From: Spirochaeta sp.
GTDB taxonomy: Bacteria; Spirochaetota; Spirochaetia; DSM-2461
Direction: 5' to 3'
Length of the DNA stretch: 5,619 nucleotides
Assembly: GCA_030635565.1 (NCBI GenBank)
Contig: DAOVYP010000171.1
Span: forward strand, 1-5,619
Of the stretch, positions 1 to 5,619 are shown piece by piece. The notes beneath the pieces were generated by a model. That model was not told the origin of the DNA. It saw nothing but the letters and a program-made list of their open reading frames with translations, and did not search any database. The translations under genes were made by a program, and so were the position numbers. Numbering within the stretch: the stretch's first letter is position 1; each line of letters starts with the position of its first letter.

Positions 1-175
1 CCCGGGCCAGAGCTCCCTGTCGAGTCCTGCCATCGGATTCAAAACCGACTTCCTCGACAATAATGATGGCTTTCGGCTCGTCTTCAGCAATCAAAAGAGC
101 TGCCGACGACATGAACAGAATTACGGTTATTGAGATAAATATGAACAACTGCCTGCGGTTTGACAAATCTCTCAT
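1..175 (-). CDS. Exported protein, N-terminal fragment (possible POTRA-domain outer-membrane protein)
   Basis: This is the 5' end of a minus-strand gene that leaves the window at base 1; 58 codons are visible, with no stop. The product starts MRDLSNRRQLF, followed by a hydrophobic stretch (about residues 10-30, rich in I, V, L, F) and a small-residue SSAA segment, then a charged EDEP. This is a typical Sec signal peptide, so the protein is probably exported. No lipobox cysteine is seen. The first mature residues (roughly 37-58) form a hydrophobic strand IIIVEEVGF followed by a DGRTRQGAL segment. That resembles the first strand and helix of POTRA domains in BamA/TamA-type proteins, but the stretch is too short to be sure. 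The ATG at 173-175 has no good Shine-Dalgarno site. An in-frame ATG at 215-217 would add 14 residues and is also poorly supported. The gene is divergent from the lipoprotein at 313. Confidence 0.6.
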   Translation of the reverse strand, partial: MRDLSNRRQLFIFISITVILFMSSAALLIAEDEPKAIIIVEEVGFESDGRTRQGALAR

Positions 176-252
176 TCTATTAACTATTTTACCGGAATTT
201 CTCCTGATATACGGCATTCCCCGATGAATCGTATTTAAATTATCTCTTTAAC

Positions 253-281
253 TTGAATCAGGAAAACCTGATCATTATATT
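253..281 (+). promoter_or_regulatory. Sigma-70-like promoter of the small lipoprotein gene
   Basis: A TTGAAT box (253-258, 4 of 6 to the -35 consensus) is followed after exactly 17 bases by TATATT (276-281, 5 of 6 to the -10 consensus). Transcription would start near 288, giving a leader of about 25 bases that contains the Shine-Dalgarno site of the gene at 313. The spacer holds a perfect inverted repeat, listed separately. Confidence 0.5.
257..272. promoter_or_regulatory. Inverted repeat in the promoter spacer, candidate operator
   Basis: ATCAGG (257-262) and CCTGAT (267-272) are perfect reverse complements separated by AAAA. The repeat overlaps the end of the -35 box and fills most of the spacer up to the -10 box, where a bound dimeric repressor would block polymerase. 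A third copy of the CCTGAT half-site lies at 203-208, on the side of the divergent gene. The sequence shows the symmetry directly; an operator role is inferred. Confidence 0.4.
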
Positions 282-300
282 CATCCTAACATTTTTACAA
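274..300 (-). promoter_or_regulatory. Candidate promoter of the divergent exported-protein gene
   Basis: On the minus strand a consensus TATAAT lies at 279-274, with TTGTAA (300-295) upstream. The spacing is only 15 bases, shorter than the usual 16-18. It would overlap the -10 box of the rightward promoter and give a leader of roughly 90 bases. Because of the spacing and the AT-rich context, this is a weak call. Confidence 0.25.
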
Positions 301-305
301 GAGGT
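299..305 (+). promoter_or_regulatory. Ribosome binding site for the lipoprotein at 313
   Basis: AAGAGGT sits seven bases before the ATG at 313-315 and decides the start. It puts the signal peptide directly at the N-terminus. A longer reading from a TTG at 253 would place the coding sequence over the promoter. Confidence 0.6.
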
Positions 306-312
306 ATATGAC

Positions 313-804
313 ATGACTAAAACCAAATGGCTTCTTATCGGGCTGGCCCTCGGAGCCGTTCTGTTCACATCCTGCGCAGGAGTCAATTTTGAATACAGCA
401 ATCTCGCATATTTAAACCAGAAGTTATCCGAACTGCCACCCGAACTTCTGAGCTCTAAAATCGTCCAGAATGAAAAAGGGGAGAGATTGGTGGATCCGGC
501 GTTAACAGTCGGTGAGTTCCTCGTGTACATGATGGCATCCGAGCCCCTGGAACGGTATTCCTGGTTTACACTCAACGTCGTTGCCAAGGAAGAAGGCAGT
601 GTCATCACCATCAAGAAGTACACCCGGGGCAACCTGGTGCTGGTAAACACATTGCATCTCACCTATCAGAATGGATCTGTCGAATCCAGGGTCGATAAAA
701 TAGTATGGGATGACCGTAGATTCGGTGAAAAACAGGAACTGGTAACTCCTGAAGAAAAACTTGGATACTCCCTTCTCGTCCTCACACTATTTGCTGTTCA
801 GTAA
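313..804 (+). CDS. Small lipoprotein of unknown function
   Basis: This encodes 163 residues. The N-terminus is a lipoprotein signal peptide: MTKTK, a hydrophobic core (residues 6-18) and the lipobox F-T-S-C with the acylated cysteine at 21. The mature protein would therefore be anchored in a membrane of the cell envelope. It is about 140 residues long, with a helical-looking segment (about 30-48, LNQKLSELPPELL) and later alternating hydrophobic strands (about 100-135, including VITIKKY and LVLVNTLHLTY) that suggest a small beta-rich fold. I do not recognise the family. The ATG at 313 is chosen because of the Shine-Dalgarno site at 299-305 and the signal peptide. The gene has its own promoter upstream and a strong terminator downstream, so it is probably a single-gene transcript. 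Its neighbours are two other exported proteins, which suggests an envelope role but does not define it. Confidence 0.85.
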   Translation: MTKTKWLLIGLALGAVLFTSCAGVNFEYSNLAYLNQKLSELPPELLSSKIVQNEKGERLVDPALTVGEFLVYMMASEPLERYSWFTLNVVAKEEGSVITIKKYTRGNLVLVNTLHLTYQNGSVESRVDKIVWDDRRFGEKQELVTPEEKLGYSLLVLTLFAVQ

Positions 805-814
805 TTACCATATC

Positions 815-852
815 CCGGCGGCTCAATCGAGCCGCCGGTCATTTCTTGTTTC
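815..852 (+). terminator. Rho-independent terminator after the small lipoprotein gene
   Basis: A perfect 10-bp GC-rich stem is formed by 815-824 (CCGGCGGCTC) and 829-838 (GAGCCGCCGG) with an AATC loop. It is followed by the T-rich run TCATTTCTTGTTT. It begins 10 bases after the TAA of the lipoprotein gene. The tail is interrupted by C, A and G, so termination may be incomplete and could allow some readthrough into the next gene. Confidence 0.8.
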
Positions 853-897
853 AATCCAATGAACGCGGGTGGTTTGTGTGTCGACACGGTTCGGATT

Positions 898-901
898 AGG
901 A
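898..901 (+). promoter_or_regulatory. Ribosome binding site for the lipoprotein at 910
   Basis: AGGA lies eight bases before the ATG at 910-912. It supports that start over the in-frame ATG at 859, which has no Shine-Dalgarno site and sits just after the terminator tail. Confidence 0.5.
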
Positions 902-909
902 TTGTACTC

Positions 910-2691
910 ATGAAAAACTTCGGTTCGATTCTCAAGGCGGCTATCATCATTCTCACGATTATGGTGATTTCAGGCTGTTCCTCCACACCCTCGACACCTG
1001 ATGTTCCGGTAACATCGATTGAACCGGAAAATCTCATTCACGGCATCAACAAACTGGTATCTGAAATCGCCACAAAAACCGTATCCCTTCTATCGGATGA
1101 TATCCCGAGAACCATGGCGGTCTACTACTTCACGGTTGACGGTAGGAAAAGCAATATCAGTGATTACCTGATAACCGGACTGACAACGGAAATCGCCAAC
1201 CTCGCCGGCGATGGAATCACAATGGTCAGCAGACAGGGGCTGGATCGGGTGATGTCCGAGCAGTCCCTGATGGTTTCCGATCTGGTATCCGAAGAGACTC
1301 AAGTTGATATCGGAGAACTGTTGGGAGCCGATGTCATCCTGATCGGATACATCGTTCCCCTTGAAGATTTTGACAAGGTGAATATTCAGATTATCGAAGT
1401 GGAAACCGGCACGGTACTTGGCGGCTTCTTTCTCGATTACGAACTGGAAGCGGGATTTACACGTGACAGTGCGAATAAGACGATTACGGTACAGGGCGCT
1501 GCCGTCGAGATAGCCGGGGTTACAACTGTCAGGACGATATACGAGAACTTCGACGCTGCGGTTCTCAGCCTGAGTCCGTCTCATTACGAAGAATACTGGG
1601 GAGAGCGGATCATCTATGCATCGGCCGGAACCGGCACCGCTGATGAAGGATACGGATATCTGAAATTCGAAGCTGAGTTTGATTCGGTTGACATACTGAA
1701 TGACTGGAACGACAGTGATCTGAATTTCTACCTCATATATAAAACCGAATGGGATGCCGAAGATATGGACGGTGTCACCTTCAGCATTTACCCGGAAGGA
1801 TTCACCCAGTTGTCTGCATTCGTTCAACAGACCAGGGCCGACGGCGAGCAGATTACCCGGATGGCACCCATGACATTAAATCCCGATGAGTGGACGAATC
1901 TGCAGATTCCTTTCGATTCATTTATGGACATTTCAAGTCTGGGGGATCTCGATTTTAACAAACCGATCACAATCGGATTCGCCGTACCCTTCCTGGATAA
2001 TTTTCACGCCGGACATTTCAGGAACGATGTGTTTCTTGACAGCCGGCTCCGGGTCGACGAACTGGGACTTTTCAAGCTCAACGAACCCGACCCTGAGGGC
2101 CTCATCGAAGCCTTTGAAGACGAGGTGACCAGGGCACCCGGAATTTTCCGTATCGGCGGCTCCTATCTTTACATGGATTATTCGGAATCCGATGCCGGGG
2201 TATTAAAAATAAACGAAGGGGTGGGTTCCGAAGTTCTCCGTTTAACACTCGTTGACGACGGTCCTGCCGGACGATTCCTGAGACTGTCCGGCAGAATGGA
2301 AATCAACGATGCAATCCAGAAGTTCCTGGACGATGAACAGGATCTCTACGTTATATACAGCCTGTTCACCGGAGTGGACTGGGACGGTTTCAAGTCCATC
2401 TCCATGCTTATCAGGTCGGAAACTTTTGAAGGCTGTTACGTGGAAATTGTCGGTACCGATACAGAACAGTATTACAGTTCCGATTTCAGTCTGAACTCAA
2501 GCTGGACCCATATCAGCAAGCCGTTTTCATCCATCGGTACAGACGGGGGCAGCATGGCCGATTTCCCCCTGAAAACCGACGATGTTCGTATGCAATTCAT
2601 CTTTGCCATTCCGCAAAATACCATTCGCAGGGCACAGAGAAGCGGGGTACTGGAGTTTTCCATCGATCTGGATCAGATAATGCTTCTGTAG
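910..2691 (+). CDS. Lipoprotein with CsgG/LpoB-like domain and two carbohydrate-binding-like modules
   Basis: This encodes 593 residues. A lipoprotein signal peptide (hydrophobic core about 8-20, lipobox I-S-G-C with cysteine 23) anchors it in the envelope. Residues about 60-175 look like the CsgG/FlgO/LpoB fold: strand MAVYYF, then MVSRQGLDRVMSEQ (105-118), then the GELLGADVILIGYI block (135-148) and an IIEVETGTVLGG strand (161-172). In this family such domains occur in secretion-channel and penicillin-binding-protein-activator lipoproteins. Two beta-sandwich modules follow, about 210-392 and 398-593. Each opens with a YENFD- or IEAFED-type strand, has a W-T-x4-P-F motif (W328, W532) and an FAVP/FAIP strand, and closes on an I/V-D strand (D383, D586). 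This pattern recalls CBM11/CIA30-type galactose-binding folds. A plausible role is a cell-surface or periplasmic glycan-binding or assembly factor, which is inference. The start at 910 fits the Shine-Dalgarno site and signal peptide. No convincing promoter is visible between the upstream terminator and this gene. Confidence 0.85.
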   Translation: MKNFGSILKAAIIILTIMVISGCSSTPSTPDVPVTSIEPENLIHGINKLVSEIATKTVSLLSDDIPRTMAVYYFTVDGRKSNISDYLITGLTTEIANLAGDGITMVSRQGLDRVMSEQSLMVSDLVSEETQVDIGELLGADVILIGYIVPLEDFDKVNIQIIEVETGTVLGGFFLDYELEAGFTRDSANKTITVQGAAVEIAGVTTVRTIYENFDAAVLSLSPSHYEEYWGERIIYASAGTGTADEGYGYLKFEAEFDSVDILNDWNDSDLNFYLIYKTEWDAEDMDGVTFSIYPEGFTQLSAFVQQTRADGEQITRMAPMTLNPDEWTNLQIPFDSFMDISSLGDLDFNKPITIGFAVPFLDNFHAGHFRNDVFLDSRLRVDELGLFKLNEPDPEGLIEAFEDEVTRAPGIFRIGGSYLYMDYSESDAGVLKINEGVGSEVLRLTLVDDGPAGRFLRLSGRMEINDAIQKFLDDEQDLYVIYSLFTGVDWDGFKSISMLIRSETFEGCYVEIVGTDTEQYYSSDFSLNSSWTHISKPFSSIGTDGGSMADFPLKTDDVRMQFIFAIPQNTIRRAQRSGVLEFSIDLDQIMLL

Positions 2692-2697
2692 AAGAAC

Positions 2698-3693
2698 TCA
2701 GCGTATTCTTGAAGCAGCCCGGATTCTGTAATACTGACCTATCATTACCGCAGCGAGTATCATTCCCCAGATGGCTCTGGTGATGAACGCATTCACTTGC
2801 AGCAGATTGAGACCACTGGAAATGATCTGCAGAATAACAAGGGCCAGTACCAGTCCGGTTACCTTACCGAATCAGCCATACACGTTCGTTCCGCCCAGAA
2901 TCGCCGCCAGTATTGTGACGAGAAGGTATGATTCACCGTAATCCGACTTTGCCGAGTTAAAACGCGAAATCATCACTATCGCCGCCGTTGCAGAGAGTAA
3001 ACCGGATATTACATAGCTTTTCATCAGTACTTTCGGCACGTTTACCGCGGAGTAACGAGTTGCGGTTTCATTGGTTCCGAGCATATAGACTTCGAGTCCG
3101 TAAGGTGTACGCTTCATGGCAATACCGACGGCAGCGGCAATTAAAGCAAATATTATCATGGGAAATGGTATTCCCAGTACTTTCCCGTTTCCAATGAATT
3201 GGAATGCCGGTGGAAAACCCGAAATAACATACCCTTTCGTAATCAGGATATTCACTCCGTTAAGGAGGGTCATCATACCGAGGGTGGCAAGTATCGGCGA
3301 AACACCGACGTATGCAACAAGAGCACCATTCGCAAGTCCGACAACGATCCCTGCCGCCAGCCCGACAAGAATAACCAGCAGCACAATACCCGAGCCTGTA
3401 CCGGTGAAGGTTTCAGGCGGGGCCAGACGATTGAGTACGAGTGCCATCAGGATTCCCGAGAGATTTGCCGATGCTATGAGGGACAGATTAATCCCTCCAG
3501 TGAGCATAATCACCATCATTCCCAACGAAAGAAGTCCGAGTTCCGGAAGCTGAAATGCCATGGACTGCAGGTTATAGATTCGGAAGAATCGCAGGGGGTT
3601 GAGTACCCCCATGAGCAGCAATACAATCAGGATAATAATGGACAGCATGGCGAATTCGTTCTGTATCCAGTTGATTCGTTTTTTCAGTTCCAC
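2698..3693 (-). pseudogene. RbsC-type sugar ABC permease (second permease) interrupted by an in-frame TGA
   Basis: This is an integral membrane permease of the BPD_transp_2 (RbsC/XylH/LsrC-like) family, which forms the pore of a sugar importer. It starts at GTG (3693), two bases after the stop of the upstream permease, with GGAGG ten bases before. Family signs are the TGGINLS motif (residues 65-71), many hydrophobic helices, a YGLEVYMLGTNETAT cytoplasmic loop and the LAAILGGTNVYG segment near the C-terminus. At codon 274 (2872-2874) the frame meets TGA. The same frame then continues with FGKVTGLVLALVILQIISSG and further hydrophobic sequence to a TGA at 2698-2700, for 331 codons in all, the usual family length. 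Relatives, as I recall them, have glycine at the interrupted place (YGGFG), one base from TGA (GGA to TGA). As read, the protein is 273 residues and lacks about 58, including its last membrane segments. It is either a fresh nonsense mutation or a base error. Confidence 0.75.
2872..2874 (-). other. In-frame TGA inside the second permease gene
   Basis: The codon follows GTG TAT GGC and precedes TTC GGT AAG. The reading frame is clean for 273 codons before it and 57 sense codons after it, and both sides look like one RbsC-type permease. No frameshift is needed, so a single base change explains the interruption. Confidence 0.8.
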
Positions 3694-3695
3694 AG

Positions 3696-4700
3696 TCAGG
3701 CTTCCTCCACCGCAATTGCCCGTTGCATTTTTTTCTTCTGCCGCAGTGCGCTGGCACTGACACTTAAAAGTATTACTAATCCGATAACGACATCATACCA
3801 ATATGATGGAACCCTCATCAGTGTAAGACCGTTGCTCAATATGGCCAGCAGCATTACCCCCAGGACTGTTCCCGTAATGGTTCCTGTCCCGCCGGATATA
3901 CTTGCACCCCCGATGATGACTGCTGCGATAACATTCAGTTCTTTACCCACGATGCTGTTCGGAGCAACAGTCTGTACCAGAAGTGCCTGAACAACTCCGG
4001 CAATTCCCGCAGTGAAACCTATAAACGCATAAACGAACATCTGGACACGGAAAATATTGATTCCCGCCCGTTGAGCCGGGCTTTTATCGAATCCGCAGCC
4101 GCCGACAGCATAGAGGCTGCGGCCGAGAACCGTGAAACGTAAAATAAATGCAGCAATGACGATTACGGCTATCCAGATAACCGTGATTATGGATAGGCCG
4201 TAAGGAATTCCGTTGGCATTGAGCAGGGTCAACACGCGAATCTCAGCAAATCGTGCAAACCATTCCGGCAAATTGTATATCCATCGGCCGCCTGAGAAAA
4301 CGATCAACAAACCGTAAAAGACATTCAGAGTACCTATGGTAACAATGATGGTAGGTATGTTGAAAAAATAGATAAACATGGCATTTAACAAACCAAGAAG
4401 TATTCCGATGAAAATTGAAATCGTAAAAGCAAGGACGATATTGCCAGTGTATTTGGTAATAATAACGGCCATGATATACTGACCCACCGTTGCAACTGCG
4501 GTAAATGAGATATCAATGCCTCCGGAAATCAGTACCACCAGCACACCGATAGACATAATCCCGATGAAGGAATAGCTCTTCAGAATATCAAAGAGGTTTT
4601 CGAGAGTCAGAAAGTTCTGATTAATAGCTGTAATAACGATTGTCAGAAGGATGATTGCGAGAAATATGTAAGATTCATGTTTTTGGAGAAGTCGCTTCAC
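3696..4700 (-). CDS. RbsC-type sugar ABC transporter permease (first permease)
   Basis: This encodes 334 residues and is full length for the BPD_transp_2 family. It is an inner-membrane pore subunit that, with the second permease and the double ATPase, would import a monosaccharide or similar small polar compound. Visible signs are a first hydrophobic helix (about 11-26), the SGGIDIS motif (59-65), the GRSLYAVGG cytoplasmic coupling-loop region (193-201), and the C-terminal GGASISGGTGTITGTVLG block (264-281) followed by SNGLTL and SYWYDVVIGLVILLSV. The C-terminus is a charged tail. The start is the GTG at 4698-4700, preceded by AAGGGG with a six-base gap. A longer reading from 4769 would overlap the ATPase gene and adds an unhelpful basic stretch. 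The gene lies 10 bases after the ATPase stop and 2 bases before the second permease, so the three are cotranscribed. Operons with one ATPase and two different RbsC-like permeases occur in the AI-2 (Lsr), rhamnose and galactofuranose importers; the substrate here is not determined. Confidence 0.92.
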   Translation of the reverse strand: MKRLLQKHESYIFLAIILLTIVITAINQNFLTLENLFDILKSYSFIGIMSIGVLVVLISGGIDISFTAVATVGQYIMAVIITKYTGNIVLAFTISIFIGILLGLLNAMFIYFFNIPTIIVTIGTLNVFYGLLIVFSGGRWIYNLPEWFARFAEIRVLTLLNANGIPYGLSIITVIWIAVIVIAAFILRFTVLGRSLYAVGGCGFDKSPAQRAGINIFRVQMFVYAFIGFTAGIAGVVQALLVQTVAPNSIVGKELNVIAAVIIGGASISGGTGTITGTVLGVMLLAILSNGLTLMRVPSYWYDVVIGLVILLSVSASALRQKKKMQRAIAVEEA

Positions 4701-4704
4701 AATA

Positions 4705-4712
4705 CACCCCTT
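4705..4712 (-). promoter_or_regulatory. Ribosome binding site for the first permease
   Basis: On the minus strand AAGGGGTG overlaps the end of the ATPase stop codon (TAA at 4711-4713). Its AAGGGG core lies six bases before the GTG at 4700. It decides the GTG start over upstream in-frame candidates inside the ATPase gene. Confidence 0.65.
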
Positions 4713-5619
4713 ATAACGCGATCCGTTCGATCGCTTGCTGTATATCCGCCGGAGTAGTAATTGTGACATCGTACTGCTCCCGAAACCTTCCGCGATGCAT
4801 CAAAAAAACCCGGTTGCAGTTCCCATGAACCTCCTGAACCTCATCCGATATGATAATCACACCCACACCGGCTGATGCAAGCTCGCGAAGAAAAGAGTGA
4901 ATGGCGCTTTTCGCTGCGACATCGATACCAACCGTCGGACCGTCGAGTATCAGAACTTTGGGGTTTGAAGCCATCCATTTTGCCAGTACAACTCGCTGTT
5001 GATTCCCTCCCGACAGAGTCCGTACCGGTGAATTCGTATCGGGAATCTTGATTCCCAGCTGTTTGACCCACTTGTCGATATTATCCTGAAATCTCTCACG
5101 GTCAATCATTCTGAATTTGTCCGTCAGCTTTCGGATCGTGGTTATAATGATATTCCGACCTACTGATTGAGGCATTACAAGCCCCTGAACGAGACGGTTC
5201 TCCGGTACATAAGCAATCCCCGCCTGAACCGATTCATAAGCTGAACGGAGCTTCAATTTTTTCCCTTCCAGCAATACTTCACCGCTGTCCGGCGGGTTCA
5301 ACCCGAACAGGGTCAAAGCCAATTCCGTACGGCCTGAACCGAGAAGGCCTGTTATTCCGATTATTTCACCGGGATAGAGCTTGAAGCTTATGTCGACGAA
5401 ATTGTTCTTCCTGGATAAATTTCTGACTTCAAGGAGCGGTTCGTCGTCCGGCCGTTGATAGACATACGGCTTATACTCAAGTTTCTGGCCTGTCATGAGA
5501 AAAGAGAGTTTGGAGTCATCCAACTCATCCGCCTTGTATGTTCCAACCTTCTTCCCATCTCGCAGTACCGTTACACGCTCGGCGATTTCAAAAACCTCAC
5601 CAAGTTTGTGACTGACGAA
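4711..5619 (-). CDS. Sugar ABC importer ATP-binding protein, RbsA/MglA type (C-terminal part)
   Basis: This gene enters from the right edge; 302 residues and the TAA are present, from a family protein of about 500. It powers sugar import by the two permeases downstream and sits on the cytoplasmic side of the membrane. Visible residues 1-25 (FVSHKLGEVFEIAERVTVLRDG) are the end of the first nucleotide-binding domain, with the H-loop histidine in SHKL. The second domain starts near 62. Its Walker A region is GLLGSGRTE (91-99, arginine instead of the usual lysine), YVPENR is at 137-142, the signature is LSGGNQQ (202-208), and Walker B is VLILDGPTVGID (222-233), with glycine where the catalytic glutamate normally stands. 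The H-loop position is serine (IIISDEV). A weakened second site is common in this family. The TTG at 5523 is only an internal leucine codon, because the frame stays open and homologous to the edge. The operon promoter and binding protein are presumably to the right. Confidence 0.93.
   Translation of the reverse strand, partial: FVSHKLGEVFEIAERVTVLRDGKKVGTYKADELDDSKLSFLMTGQKLEYKPYVYQRPDDEPLLEVRNLSRKNNFVDISFKLYPGEIIGITGLLGSGRTELALTLFGLNPPDSGEVLLEGKKLKLRSAYESVQAGIAYVPENRLVQGLVMPQSVGRNIIITTIRKLTDKFRMIDRERFQDNIDKWVKQLGIKIPDTNSPVRTLSGGNQQRVVLAKWMASNPKVLILDGPTVGIDVAAKSAIHSFLRELASAGVGVIIISDEVQEVHGNCNRVFLMHRGRFREQYDVTITTPADIQQAIERIAL

Noticed and set aside
233..240. ATTTAAAT palindrome as an operator
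   Set aside because: It is only eight bases long in an AT-rich intergenic stretch, so chance is the simplest explanation.
253..312. Upstream TTG start for the small lipoprotein (20 extra residues)
   Set aside because: It would place the coding region over the promoter. The ATG at 313 has a Shine-Dalgarno site and gives a clean lipoprotein signal peptide.
859..909. Upstream ATG start for the modular lipoprotein (17 extra residues)
   Set aside because: It has no Shine-Dalgarno site, lies right after the terminator tail, and would bury the signal peptide behind a hydrophilic leader.
1090..1827. Long open frame on the minus strand inside the modular lipoprotein gene
   Set aside because: It is antisense to a well-supported gene, has no signal, domain or ribosome binding site, and reads as a compositional shadow.
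2681..2716. Bidirectional terminator at the convergent junction
   Set aside because: The stem is AT-rich and interrupted by a five-base bulge, and no T-tract follows on either strand.
2872..2874. Selenocysteine at the in-frame TGA
   Set aside because: The permease family is not a selenoprotein family, the expected residue is glycine rather than cysteine, and no convincing SECIS-like hairpin follows the codon.
3116..3990. Open frames on the plus strand opposite the permease genes
   Set aside because: They are rich in His, Gln, Arg and Pro, as expected from antisense reading of hydrophobic permease genes, with no recognisable domain.
4701..4769. Longer N-terminus for the first permease
   Set aside because: It overlaps the ATPase gene and adds a basic segment not typical of the family; the GTG at 4700 has a strong Shine-Dalgarno site.

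Overview
The window looks like bacterial chromosome from a diderm (outer-membrane-bearing) organism of moderate GC content. It carries two lipoproteins with clear type II signal peptides, the start of an exported protein that may begin a POTRA-type domain, and a ribose-type sugar ABC importer. The mix of CsgG/LpoB-like lipoproteins and RbsABC-type importers would suit a free-living spirochaete or a similar carbohydrate-fermenting bacterium. That placement is inference; no phylogenetic marker is present.

Left part (1-909): a truncated gene on the minus strand starts with a signal peptide and runs off the left edge. It is divergent from a small lipoprotein gene at 313-804. The shared intergenic stretch (176-312) holds a good sigma-70-like promoter for the lipoprotein, with a perfect inverted repeat between its -35 and -10 boxes, and a weaker candidate promoter facing the other way. 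A strong GC-rich hairpin with a T-rich tail ends the lipoprotein transcript.

Middle (910-2691): a 593-residue lipoprotein combines an N-terminal CsgG/FlgO/LpoB-like domain with two tandem beta-sandwich modules that resemble carbohydrate-binding domains (CBM11/CIA30-like). The two modules share landmarks at matching spacing.

Right part (2698-5619, all minus strand): a tightly packed sugar-importer operon, transcribed from the right edge leftward. It holds an RbsA/MglA-type double ATPase (only the end of the first and all of the second nucleotide-binding domain are in the window), an RbsC-type permease, and a second RbsC-type permease. The second permease is interrupted by an in-frame TGA; the same frame continues for 58 homologous-looking codons to a second stop. 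The ATPase would drive a heterodimer of the two permeases. The substrate-binding protein is not in the window, so the sugar cannot be named. The operon and the 593-residue lipoprotein gene converge, with only six bases between their stop codons.

No RNA gene, insertion sequence, CRISPR array or obvious new defence system was seen. The points most worth a second look are the in-frame TGA, the modular lipoprotein and the operator-like palindrome.
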